Source: Haliscomenobacter sp038240665 (GTDB taxonomy: Bacteria > Bacteroidota > Bacteroidia > Chitinophagales > Saprospiraceae). From it: 8,803 nt of DNA. Shown in pieces: positions 1 through 7,557 of the stretch (its first letter is position 1; the number at the start of each line of letters is the position of its first letter). Position numbers and translations under genes: made by a program. The stretch covers positions 1 to 8,803 of the forward strand of contig JBBRGN010000204.1 in the NCBI GenBank assembly GCA_038240665.1, given 5' to 3'. A model generated the notes under the pieces. It was not told where the DNA came from. It ran no database searches and was given only the letters and a program-made list of their open reading frames with translations.

Positions 1-78
1 TCAAATCATTGAAGTTTCGCGCGGAAATTAACAGTTTACGGGAAGTGTTTTTTGCAACTGATTTTCAATTTTAGGGGC

Positions 79-115
79 AGCGGGCCGCAATTTTTTTTTG
101 AAATTGCAGCCCGCT
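79..115 (-). terminator. Hairpin downstream of the epimerase gene
   Basis: Two 15-base arms (79-93 and 101-115) are complementary around a 7-base loop. The only imperfect position is 86 against 108. It is a C-A mismatch in a plus-strand transcript but a G-U wobble in a minus-strand transcript, so the minus-strand RNA pairs fully. The hairpin begins 12 bases after the TAA stop of the minus-strand epimerase gene and has a GC-rich base, which suits transcription termination or 3'-end protection of that mRNA. No U-tract follows the stem on the minus strand, so it is not a textbook intrinsic terminator. The T9 run at 91-99 lies inside the inner arm and loop. Bases 1-78 show no gene I can support. 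Confidence 0.6.
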
Positions 116-127
116 TATAGCCTTTCT

Positions 128-1048
128 TTATCCTTCCAAAGTAGCTTTCACTCCTTCTTGTGGAGTAGTTACTTTAAAATCCGGAAAACGCTTCATGAAT
201 TTACTTGAATCAAAAAAGTAATCCCGATCATATTGGTAGGCCATTTCTTTGAATTCGCTCAAAATGGGGATAAAAAGCCCGAGAATACCCATCATCCAAA
301 TGGGCAAAGCACGGGACTTAGGTGCCACGGTCATGGCTGTTGCAAACATTTCAATCCATTCTTTGCCAGTCAAAAGACTTGGATCCGTAGGCAAATGCCA
401 TATTTGATTGAAAGCGTCGGCGGTATTTCCCAACAATGCCGTTGCTTTGGCGGCATCAGGCGTAAAAGTAAAAGTATGTGTTTTGTCTAGTCGGGCAAAC
501 CAATCGGCGGGTTTGCCTTTTTTGAAGTTGTTGACTACCGATTCCACCAGTACACTTTTTTCGTTGTGTGGCCCGTAGAAGTCGGCGGAGCGGGCAATCA
601 AGGCAGTAAGATCGCCCCTCTTAACGTTATCCATGATCATTCCTGCAATTTCGGCCCGTACTTTTCCTTTTTCACTACTGGGGTTGACGGCAGATTCCTC
701 GGTCATGTGGCCAATGGCATTGCGATCGTAGAGGTAAACGTTGTCAAAAAAAACCAACTTCGCTTGGTGTTCGATACAGCCTTCGATAACTGCGGCCATA
801 AGCGGTGGCCATTTTTCGCGCCATACCTTCCGGGAATAGTCAAATCCTACGGTAAGGTATACGACTTCCGATCCTTCAATGGCTTTTTTGACTTGTGACA
901 CATCGGAAAGGTCAGCTGGAAAAAGCTGATCGGTGTCATTGATCTTTTTGGGATTTCTACTAACGATGCGGATTTGATCCGTGTATTTGGACAATTCTTG
1001 CGCTAATACGGTACCAATAGTACCTCCGCCTCCTAAAATAGTTTGCAT
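128..1048 (-). CDS. NAD-dependent epimerase/dehydratase family protein (atypical SDR)
   Basis: This 306-residue protein has an N-terminal Rossmann dinucleotide-binding motif, GGGGTIG at residues 6-12, directly after the first strand. It also has the extended-SDR hallmark RSADFYGP at about residues 153-160, which in the family follows the catalytic region. The usual catalytic Tyr-x-x-x-Lys seems broken: Lys129 and Glu133 of the ending KVRAE are present, but the Tyr position is occupied by Ser125. That fits atypical SDRs (NmrA-like or epimerase-like) used as oxidoreductases or binding proteins rather than true sugar epimerases. A hydrophobic stretch at about residues 249-263 lies near the C-terminus. 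There is no signal peptide, so it is probably cytoplasmic. The start is the ATG at 1046-1048, immediately before the glycine-rich strand, as expected. It is divergent from the mannobiose operon and I see no evidence of a shared function. The substrate is unknown. Confidence 0.85.
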   Translation of the reverse strand: MQTILGGGGTIGTVLAQELSKYTDQIRIVSRNPKKINDTDQLFPADLSDVSQVKKAIEGSEVVYLTVGFDYSRKVWREKWPPLMAAVIEGCIEHQAKLVFFDNVYLYDRNAIGHMTEESAVNPSSEKGKVRAEIAGMIMDNVKRGDLTALIARSADFYGPHNEKSVLVESVVNNFKKGKPADWFARLDKTHTFTFTPDAAKATALLGNTADAFNQIWHLPTDPSLLTGKEWIEMFATAMTVAPKSRALPIWMMGILGLFIPILSEFKEMAYQYDRDYFFDSSKFMKRFPDFKVTTPQEGVKATLEG

Positions 1049-1162
1049 AAAAATGGTTTTAGATGATGACTAAAGATAAACAATATTAATAATGAAAAGG
1101 CTGCAAAGGCTCAAAAAAACTTGTCCGAGGTTTTTGTGGTAAACCGAATCTTATTTCGGGGT

Positions 1163-1186
1163 TCGTATTTTTATCTCGTATTTTTA
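1163..1186. repeat. 11-bp direct repeat upstream of the operon
   Basis: The 11-mer TCGTATTTTTA occurs at 1163-1173 and again at 1176-1186, with a 13-base period. The pair ends 24 bases before the candidate -33 element of the operon promoter, where an activator could bind. A short inverted repeat, CCGAA and TTCGG with a 6-base gap (1144-1159), lies just upstream. The repeat is seen directly. Its role as an operator is inference, and AT-rich sequence can repeat by chance. Confidence 0.4.
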
Positions 1187-1210
1187 AAGTTAATGAATAG
1201 AAGAAGGATA

Positions 1211-1242
1211 TTTGGTTTTTTAGACCTTTTTTGGTTTATTTG
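1211..1242 (+). promoter_or_regulatory. Candidate Bacteroidota-type promoter of the mannobiose operon
   Basis: A TTTG at 1211-1214 is followed after 20 bases by TTTATTTG at 1235-1242, which matches the Bacteroidota -7 consensus TAnnTTTG at all fixed positions except the second. The known spacing is about 19-21 bases. Transcription would start near 1249, giving a leader of about 28 bases before the symporter ATG at 1278. The leader has no Shine-Dalgarno box, as is usual in this phylum. The region is AT-rich, so a chance match is possible. Confidence 0.45.
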
Positions 1243-1277
1243 ATCGATTTTTACTAAAAAAACACTCTTCACCCAAC

Positions 1278-3104
1278 ATGAAAATACAACTATTAGACAT
1301 CCTGGTGATTGTTCTTTACCTGGTCGTCATTTCCGCCATTGGTATTATTACCCAAAAAAAGGCCAAAGAATCCAAAAATGATTACATGCTGGGTGGCAAC
1401 ACGATCCCTTGGTGGATGTTGGGCATCTCCAATGCTTCTGGTATGTTTGATATCTCTGGCACCATTTGGATGGTGACCATTATGTTTATTTATGGTTTAA
1501 AAAGTATTTGGTTGCCCTGGCTGTGGCCGGTTTTTAACCAAGTTTTTTTATTTGCTTATTTGGCCATCTGGTTGCGTCGTTCCAATGTTTCCACGGGTGC
1601 AGAATGGATGCTTACCCGTTTTGGAACTGGAAAAGACGCCATTCGTTCGCATAGCATCATCGTGGCGTTCGCCTTGCTGAGTTGTTTAGGTTTTATGGCT
1701 TACGGGTTCGTTGGCTTGGGGAAATTCATTGAAATCTTTATACCTATTCAGTACATTCAGCCTTACTTGCCTTTTACGGTATCGCCAGCATTTGTACCGC
1801 ATTTTTACGGCATTGTGTTTACCCTATTTGCAGTGTTTTATTCCATTATGGGAGGGATGTCGAGCATTGTCTGGGCGGATGTCATTCAGTATTTTTTGAT
1901 GGCTTTGGCTTCGATTACCATCGCCATCATCGCCATGATTCAGTTGTCGCACCATGCATTGGTGGTTCCGGAAGGTTGGACCAACCTATTTTTTGGTTGG
2001 CACATGAACCTAAACTGGACTGGAATCATCAATGACGTCAACGCCAAAATCGCCGACGACAGATACGAACCCTTTGGCGTGTTTTTCTCCTTGATGGTAG
2101 CCAAAGGCATTTTATCTAGTCTGGCTGGCCCGGCACCCAATTACGATATGCAAAAAATCCTTTCGTCCCGTAGCCCGCGCGAAGCGGCAATGATGAGCAT
2201 GTTTGTCAACATAGTATTGTTGCCTACCCGTTATTTTATGATCATTGGTTTTGCAGTACTGGCCTTGTTGTTTTACAAGGATCTCGATCTACAAACGGTA
2301 AGCGGCGGCGTAGATTTTGAAAAAATCCTTCCGGCGGCCATCAATCAATTTGCTCCTCCAGGACTGCTGGGTTTGCTATTGGTGGGGCTTATGGCGGCGT
2401 TTATGGGTACTTTTGCGGGTACTTTGAATGCTGCGCAGGCTTACTTGGTCAATGATGTATACTTGAAAACCATTCGCCCAAGCGCAAGCAATACAGAAAT
2501 CAGTCGCGCCAATTACCTGACGGGTATTGTGGTAGTCATCATCAGCATCATCATGGGTTTGTTTGCCAAAGATGTCAACAGCATCCTTCAATGGATTGTG
2601 GGCGCTTTGTACGGTGGTTTCGCGGCCGCCAACGTGCTCAAGTGGCATTGGTGGCGTTTCAACGGTAATGGATATTTCTTAGGAATGCTGGTGGGGATAT
2701 TGTCTTCAATGGGTTTGCCTTACGTTTTTCCAGATACCTTGCCTTTGTATTATTTTCCTTTGATTTTGGTGCTTTCTGCGCTGGCTTCGGTTTTTGGATC
2801 ATTGAGTGGGCCACCAACTGATATGGAGGTACTAAAGCATTTTTACAAAAACGTCCGTCCTTGGGGTTTTTGGGGGCCAGTTCATGCAGCGCTTGTTCAA
2901 GAAGACCCTGCTTTTGAAAGAAACAAGGACTTTAAGCTCGATATGTTTAATGTATTGGTGGGAACGGTAGGACAAACTGCGGTTACTTCTTTGCCCGTAT
3001 TTATTGTCCTGTTGATGCCATCGCAAGGAGCAATAGCAGCAGCGGTATTGGCGGTATGCATATTTATTTTGCGAAAAACTTGGTACAACAAACTTCCGGC
3101 GTAA
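1278..3104 (+). CDS. SSS-family Na+/solute symporter, probable mannobiose transporter
   Basis: This 608-residue polytopic inner-membrane protein belongs to the sodium:solute symporter family (SSF, PF00474). Hydrophobic segments run almost the whole length, about 13-14 by eye, starting at residues 5-25. The family signature is visible at residues 188-208 (YSIMGGMSSIVWADVIQYFLM region, with the Gly pair, Asp201 and Gln204) and in the helix around residues 366-394 ending in LVNDVY. In the Na2-site helix the usual Ser-Ser/Thr pair reads Gly377-Thr378, so one sodium-ligating hydroxyl appears to be missing. It heads the operon, and the next ORF starts 54 bases after its stop. In Bacteroides fragilis a cation symporter likewise sits between the mannosylglucose phosphorylase and mannobiose epimerase genes. 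From this I infer import of beta-1,4-mannobiose or a related disaccharide, but the substrate cannot be read from sequence. Confidence 0.9.
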   Translation: MKIQLLDILVIVLYLVVISAIGIITQKKAKESKNDYMLGGNTIPWWMLGISNASGMFDISGTIWMVTIMFIYGLKSIWLPWLWPVFNQVFLFAYLAIWLRRSNVSTGAEWMLTRFGTGKDAIRSHSIIVAFALLSCLGFMAYGFVGLGKFIEIFIPIQYIQPYLPFTVSPAFVPHFYGIVFTLFAVFYSIMGGMSSIVWADVIQYFLMALASITIAIIAMIQLSHHALVVPEGWTNLFFGWHMNLNWTGIINDVNAKIADDRYEPFGVFFSLMVAKGILSSLAGPAPNYDMQKILSSRSPREAAMMSMFVNIVLLPTRYFMIIGFAVLALLFYKDLDLQTVSGGVDFEKILPAAINQFAPPGLLGLLLVGLMAAFMGTFAGTLNAAQAYLVNDVYLKTIRPSASNTEISRANYLTGIVVVIISIIMGLFAKDVNSILQWIVGALYGGFAAANVLKWHWWRFNGNGYFLGMLVGILSSMGLPYVFPDTLPLYYFPLILVLSALASVFGSLSGPPTDMEVLKHFYKNVRPWGFWGPVHAALVQEDPAFERNKDFKLDMFNVLVGTVGQTAVTSLPVFIVLLMPSQGAIAAAVLAVCIFILRKTWYNKLPA

Positions 3105-3158
3105 TGTCGTATGGATCAATCTTTACGACCGAAAAAAATAACCCAAAATCACAACCAT

Positions 3159-4325
3159 ATGAATTTTACCCAGCGATTGGCAGCCCTAGAAAAAGCCTAC
3201 GAGGAGTTAACTACTTTAACAAACAGCAAAGAACCCTTAGGCAACGGTATTTACGAGCGTTACTTGCGTCCGGTATTAACGGCGGATCACGCTCCGTTTT
3301 TTTGGCGATATGACCTCAATCCGCTTACCAATCCTCACCTGATGGAGCGTTTTGGGATCAACGCAACTTTTAACGCTGGCGCCATTAAATGGCAAGGAAA
3401 ATACCTTTTGGCCGTGCGGGTGGAAGGAAAGGATCGTAAGTCTTTTTTTGCCATCGCCGAGAGCCCCAATGGGGTCGATAATTTTAAATTCTGGGATTAT
3501 CCCGTGACCATGCCAGAAACCGAAGACCCCGATGTCAACGTCTACGACATGCGCTTGGTAGCACACGAAGATGGCTGGATTTACGGCCTTTTTTGTACCG
3601 AACGCAAAGATCCTGATGCGCGTAAAGGCGACGAATCTTCTGCGGTGGCGCAATGTGGTCTTACCCGTACCAAGGATTTGGTGCATTGGGAGCGTTTACC
3701 GGATCTCAAAACGCCTTCGCCCCAGCAACGCAATGTGGTGCTGCACCCCGAATTTGTAAATGGAAAATACGCACTGTATACCCGTCCGCAAGACGGATTT
3801 ATCGAAGCGGGAACAGGAGGCGGTATTGGACTCGGCTATGCAGACTCCATGGAGCATGCGGTAGTAGAGAAAGAATACATCGTCGATGAAAAACACTACC
3901 ACACGGTATATGAAGTAAAAAATGGACAAGGACCAGCACCTTTGAAAACGCCCCAGGGCTGGTTGCACCTAGCTCATGGAGTGCGCAATACCGCCGCCGG
4001 TTTGCGCTATGTGTTGTATGTTTTCATGACCGACCTTCAAGATCTGACCAAAGTCATCCACAAACCGGCGGGCTACTTTATTGCGCCAGAAGGCGCAGAA
4101 AGGGTAGGGGACGTATCCAATGTTACCTTCTCCAACGGCTGGATTTTGGACGATGATGGAACGGTTTTTATCTATTATGCTTCTTCGGATACGCGCATGC
4201 ATGTGGCCACTTCGAGCATTGATCGATTGGTGGATTACTGTCAGCATACGCCTGCCGACGGGTTCCGCTCGGCAGCCTCGGTGGAGACTTTGAAAGGGAT
4301 TATTGAACGCAATAAGTCTTTGTAA
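3159..4325 (+). CDS. GH130 4-O-beta-D-mannosyl-D-glucose phosphorylase
   Basis: This cytoplasmic phosphorylase of glycoside hydrolase family 130 would convert mannosyl-beta-1,4-glucose and phosphate to alpha-mannose 1-phosphate and glucose. The sequence follows the characterised B. fragilis enzyme closely from memory, with blocks such as HxPxFWRYDL, NAGAIKW, VRVEGxDRKSFFA, NVYDMRL, HEDGWIYG, RNVVLHPEF, YTRPQDGF, GWLHLAHGVRN and YYASSDTRMHVATS. The Asp of NVYDMRL is residue 130 from the chosen start and matches the general-acid Asp131 of the B. fragilis enzyme. An upstream in-frame ATG at 3111 would add 16 residues of low-complexity sequence with no family similarity. I prefer 3159 because the family numbering fits and the leader is A-rich. 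The 389-residue length is normal. No signal peptide is present. It lies 9 bases before the 2-epimerase gene that would make its substrate. Specificity for mannosyl-glucose over mannooligosaccharides is inferred from the close match and the neighbours. Confidence 0.93.
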   Translation: MNFTQRLAALEKAYEELTTLTNSKEPLGNGIYERYLRPVLTADHAPFFWRYDLNPLTNPHLMERFGINATFNAGAIKWQGKYLLAVRVEGKDRKSFFAIAESPNGVDNFKFWDYPVTMPETEDPDVNVYDMRLVAHEDGWIYGLFCTERKDPDARKGDESSAVAQCGLTRTKDLVHWERLPDLKTPSPQQRNVVLHPEFVNGKYALYTRPQDGFIEAGTGGGIGLGYADSMEHAVVEKEYIVDEKHYHTVYEVKNGQGPAPLKTPQGWLHLAHGVRNTAAGLRYVLYVFMTDLQDLTKVIHKPAGYFIAPEGAERVGDVSNVTFSNGWILDDDGTVFIYYASSDTRMHVATSSIDRLVDYCQHTPADGFRSAASVETLKGIIERNKSL

Positions 4326-4334
4326 ACGACACCT

Positions 4335-5528
4335 ATGACGGAATCACAGTTTACCTTTCAGATTGAGTCGGAACTGACACGCATCCTGCGTTTTTGGACC
4401 GATTTTTCCATTGATCATCGATATGGAGGGTTTGTTGGAAAAATGGATGTGAATGGCCAGGTTCAGGAGCAAGCGGAAAAAGGTGGCGTGCTAAATGCCC
4501 GTATTTTATGGACTTTTGCGGCGGCTTATCTTCATTCCCCGCAAGCCATTTACCTGAGCATGGCCAATCGAGCGTATCATTATTTGCAAACCCATTTCCG
4601 CGATAAAGACCAAGGAGGGATTTATTGGTCGGTCGATTTTGCTGGCAATCCACTCAACAAAAGAAAACAGATTTACGGTCTGGCTTTTGGCATCTATGGT
4701 TTGAGCGCATATTATAAATTGGCGCCAAGACCGGAAGTGCTTGAGTTTGCTCTTGATTTGTACCAGCTCATCGAACAACACAGTTATGATGTACAGCGAG
4801 GAGGGTATTATGAAGCCTTTTCCAGTGATTGGCAGCTTTTGGATGATTTGCGGCTCAGCGAAAAAGACCGCAATGACCCCAAAACCATGAACACCCACCT
4901 GCACATCATCGAAGCCTACGTCAACCTCTACCGCATCTGGCCTAAAGCGGAATTGGCCGAACGTATCCGTCAGTTATTGGAGGTATTTGAAAACCATATT
5001 ATTGATGCGCAAAGCAATCACCTCATCTTGTTTTTTGACTTGGATTGGAAACCTCAATCCGCGGCTCGATCCTACGGGCACGATATTGAAGCCTCGTGGT
5101 TGTTGCATGAAGCCGCCAGTGTACTTGAAGATCCGGCTTTGCTGGAAAAGTGGTCGTCCATTGCCTTGAAAATCGCGAATGCGGCAACGGAAGGCCTTCA
5201 ACCCGATGGTAGTTTTTTTCATGAGTACGATCCAAGCAACAACCATTATGACCGCCACCGCGAGTGGTGGGTTACGGCGGAGGGCATGGTGGGTTATCTG
5301 AATGCCTTTGAGCTGACCGGGGATCCAAGTTATTGGGAAAAAATAGTTGGACTCTGGAATTTTGCCCAAAAACACCTCATTGATCACCAAAATGGGGAGT
5401 GGTATTGGGGGGTTTTTGACGACTATGAAGGCATGAACAGCGAGGATAAAATTGGTTTTTGGAAATGTCCTTACCACAATTCTCGGGCTTGTATGGAAAT
5501 ATTGAGTCGTACACTTTATAAAAAGTAG
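4335..5528 (+). CDS. Cellobiose/mannobiose 2-epimerase (AGE superfamily)
   Basis: This 397-residue (alpha/alpha)6-barrel enzyme of the N-acylglucosamine 2-epimerase superfamily is of the cellobiose 2-epimerase type. It epimerises C2 of the reducing-end sugar of beta-1,4-disaccharides, here most likely mannobiose to mannosyl-glucose. Residues known from characterised cellobiose 2-epimerases line up with an almost constant offset: Arg57 (GGVLNAR), His190 (MNTHLH), His249 (SYGHDIEASWLL), Trp312 (REWWVTAEG), Trp376 and His381 (FWKCPYHNSRACMEI). His249 and His381 correspond to the acid/base histidine pair. No signal peptide is present, so it acts in the cytoplasm. The start is the ATG 9 bases after the phosphorylase stop, and the next gene begins 15 bases after its own stop, so the genes are surely co-transcribed. 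The phosphorylase next door favours mannobiose as the physiological substrate. Activity on cellobiose cannot be excluded. Confidence 0.93.
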   Translation: MTESQFTFQIESELTRILRFWTDFSIDHRYGGFVGKMDVNGQVQEQAEKGGVLNARILWTFAAAYLHSPQAIYLSMANRAYHYLQTHFRDKDQGGIYWSVDFAGNPLNKRKQIYGLAFGIYGLSAYYKLAPRPEVLEFALDLYQLIEQHSYDVQRGGYYEAFSSDWQLLDDLRLSEKDRNDPKTMNTHLHIIEAYVNLYRIWPKAELAERIRQLLEVFENHIIDAQSNHLILFFDLDWKPQSAARSYGHDIEASWLLHEAASVLEDPALLEKWSSIALKIANAATEGLQPDGSFFHEYDPSNNHYDRHREWWVTAEGMVGYLNAFELTGDPSYWEKIVGLWNFAQKHLIDHQNGEWYWGVFDDYEGMNSEDKIGFWKCPYHNSRACMEILSRTLYKK

Positions 5529-5543
5529 GTATAAAAATAGACT

Positions 5544-7508
5544 ATGAAAACTTGGCGCTTTTCTTTTGTACTACTCGTCTTTTGCGTTTTTCAGATGAAC
5601 GCTCAAGTCAAATTTGCCACTATTTTTAGCGACCACGCCGTATTGCAACGCCAAAAACCAATTCCAGTTTGGGGTTGGTCGGATCCCAGCCAGGAGGTCA
5701 CGGTTTCACTGGCACAGCAAACCTTGAAAACCCAGGCGGATGCCAATGGCAAGTGGCAAGTACAATTTGTGGCACTAGAAGCAGGTGGGCCTTACAAACT
5801 TACCGTTATCGGCCCTAAAAGCCATCTTACCCTCAATGACATCCTGATCGGCGAAGTTTGGTTGTGTTCAGGACAATCCAATATGGAATGGCCGGTATCC
5901 AGTGCTGATAATTACCTGCAAGAGCGCAAAAACGCTGATTTTCCGCAAATTCGGCATTTCCAAGTAGCCCATGAAGTGACTTTACAACCGCAAGCCGACC
6001 TAAGCTCCGGTACATGGGAGATCAGCAACGCCAAAACCGTGGGCGGATTTAGCGCAATAGGCTTCTTTTTTGCGCGTGAGATCCAGCAAAAAATTGGTGT
6101 GCCCATTGGCATCTTGCATTCCTCCTGGGGTGGATCGCAAGTTGAAGGTTGGATCAGTAAAGAAGGCATGCTCGCCTCGGATGAACTCAAAGCTTATGGT
6201 CAAAACTTGCCTACCAATTGGGACGATGCCGATCTTCGATTAGAGCAGCGAATAAAGGCCAAGTTGTTGGGTAATCCGGGTAGCAACCCTACTTCTGCGG
6301 ATGAAAAAAAATACCTCCAGGCCGATTACAATTTTTCCAAATGGCTTACTTCAGACCCCCTGGGACAATGGGATTGGAAAGGCATATGGGCTTGGCGCGG
6401 CAATGGTTTTATGGGCAAAATGGTGGATGTTCCCGCTGAGATGTGCAATCAGATCACAACCTTAGGAATAGGGGAGTTGTACAGTTATCAAGAGATCTAC
6501 ATCAATGGCAATTTGGCAGCATCGGGTTTGGTAAAAGGCCAGCGCTGTATTTTGCTTCCTGCCAATACCTGGAAACCAGGCATTAACAAGCTCATGGTCA
6601 AAATCAACCGTGCCATCGAACCAGAATGGTATGGCCTAGGTTTGCAAGGATCAGCGGCGGATCTGTTTGTAAGTACGGAAAAACAAAAGATATCCATCGC
6701 TGGCAATGACTGGCAGTTGATGCCCGCTTTTTCCGAACCGCATACCTTTGCGCATCTGAGCAACAATACGGGGACGGCCATTTATAATTCCATGATTGCT
6801 CCGCTGCTTCCCTATGGTATTCGCGGCGTACTTTGGTATCAGGGCGAATCCAATGCCGATCGCGCTTATCAATACCGAAAAACTTTTCCCTTGCTGATTG
6901 AAGATTGGCGCAAACACTGGAAAGACGACTTTGCTTTTTATTTTGTCCAGTTGTCGTCCTTTGGCGCTTATCAAAACAGCAACCAAGGCAGCAATTGGGC
7001 CGAACTTCGCGAAGCGCAAACTATGACCTTGAGTTTACCAAATACAGCCATGGCGGTCACTACGGATGTCGGGAATCCCAATGACATCCATCCTACCAAC
7101 AAACAAGACGTAGCGAAAAGATTGGTGGCCAGCGCCTTGAACGCGATTTATGGAAAAAAGGAAGTAGTACCCTCGGGTCCAATGTATGAAACCGTGCAGT
7201 TTAAAAAAGATCAAGCCACCCTTAGCTTTAAATATGGCGGCGGCGGATTGGTGGCCAAAGATAAATTTGGTTACCTCAAAGGGTTTGAAATTGCTGGGGA
7301 AGATCACGTTTTTCATTACGCCAAAGCGGAGATTGTAGGCAATACCGTGGTGCTGCGTCACCCAGAAGGGAAAGCAGCGACTTCGGTGCGTTATGGCTGG
7401 GCGAACGCTCCACTAGATGCCAATCTTTTCAACAAAGAAGGTTTTCCAGCTAGTCCTTTTCGTACCGATCAATGGGAGGGGATTACGGTAAAGAATAAAT
7501 TTGAATAG
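5544..7508 (+). CDS. Secreted SGNH acetylesterase (sialate O-acetylesterase family)
   Basis: This 654-residue exported esterase would remove O-acetyl groups from carbohydrate. Residues 1-20 form a type I signal peptide (Lys2, Arg5, a hydrophobic core, cleavage near NA-Q), without a convincing lipobox. A beta-sandwich-like stretch (about 23-95) precedes the SGNH hydrolase. Visible blocks are GQSNM with nucleophile Ser112, SSWGGS at 193-198, WYQGESN at 431-437, and the Asp-His pair in NDIHP (Asp514, His516). Between blocks II and III, residues of about 275-378 form an insert resembling a beta-galactosidase jelly-roll, with WRGNGFMGK and YINGNLAASG. The C-terminal part (about 550-654) is another beta-rich region. 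Proteins of this family are labelled sialate esterases, but many in polysaccharide loci act on acetylated xylan or mannan. The preceding mannobiose genes suggest acetyl-mannan here, which is inference. It is the last gene of the operon and is followed by the 7510-7556 inverted repeat. Confidence 0.9.
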   Translation: MKTWRFSFVLLVFCVFQMNAQVKFATIFSDHAVLQRQKPIPVWGWSDPSQEVTVSLAQQTLKTQADANGKWQVQFVALEAGGPYKLTVIGPKSHLTLNDILIGEVWLCSGQSNMEWPVSSADNYLQERKNADFPQIRHFQVAHEVTLQPQADLSSGTWEISNAKTVGGFSAIGFFFAREIQQKIGVPIGILHSSWGGSQVEGWISKEGMLASDELKAYGQNLPTNWDDADLRLEQRIKAKLLGNPGSNPTSADEKKYLQADYNFSKWLTSDPLGQWDWKGIWAWRGNGFMGKMVDVPAEMCNQITTLGIGELYSYQEIYINGNLAASGLVKGQRCILLPANTWKPGINKLMVKINRAIEPEWYGLGLQGSAADLFVSTEKQKISIAGNDWQLMPAFSEPHTFAHLSNNTGTAIYNSMIAPLLPYGIRGVLWYQGESNADRAYQYRKTFPLLIEDWRKHWKDDFAFYFVQLSSFGAYQNSNQGSNWAELREAQTMTLSLPNTAMAVTTDVGNPNDIHPTNKQDVAKRLVASALNAIYGKKEVVPSGPMYETVQFKKDQATLSFKYGGGGLVAKDKFGYLKGFEIAGEDHVFHYAKAEIVGNTVVLRHPEGKAATSVRYGWANAPLDANLFNKEGFPASPFRTDQWEGITVKNKFE

Positions 7509-7509
7509 G

Positions 7510-7556
7510 GTAGATACCGGTTGCGGCTGAAATCAACAACCGCAACCGGTATCTAC
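7510..7556. terminator. Perfect 17-bp inverted repeat between convergent genes
   Basis: Arms 7510-7526 and 7540-7556 are perfectly complementary over 17 bases, including a CCGGTTGCGG core, around a 13-base loop. The left arm starts 2 bases after the esterase stop codon and the right arm ends 1 base before the araD stop codon, so the repeat fills the 49-base convergent gap. It would fold in transcripts from either side and probably ends or protects both mRNAs. Neither strand shows a U-tract after the stem, so a classic intrinsic mechanism is not evident. Confidence 0.75.
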
Positions 7557-7557
7557 A

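Noticed and set aside
1..78. Possible end of another gene at the left edge
   Set aside because: The stretch is too short and shows no recognisable peptide in any frame.
91..99. T9 run read as the U-tract of a plus-strand intrinsic terminator
   Set aside because: No stable stem ends just before it on the plus strand. The run is part of the inner arm and loop of the 79-115 hairpin.
1071..1107. Possible minus-strand promoter for the epimerase gene (TATCTTTA at 1071-1078 with TTTG at 1104-1107)
   Set aside because: The spacing is 25 bases, longer than the usual 19-21, and the -7 box lacks its final G.
3111..3158. Upstream in-frame ATG at 3111 as the start of the GH130 gene
   Set aside because: It adds 16 residues without family similarity, whereas the ATG at 3159 puts the catalytic Asp at residue 130, next to the known Asp131. 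It cannot be fully excluded without ribosome-start data.
4974..5477. Long minus-strand open frame (167 codons) opposite the 2-epimerase gene
   Set aside because: It lies entirely antisense to a well-supported gene, resembles no family I know, and is explained by the codon structure of the real gene.
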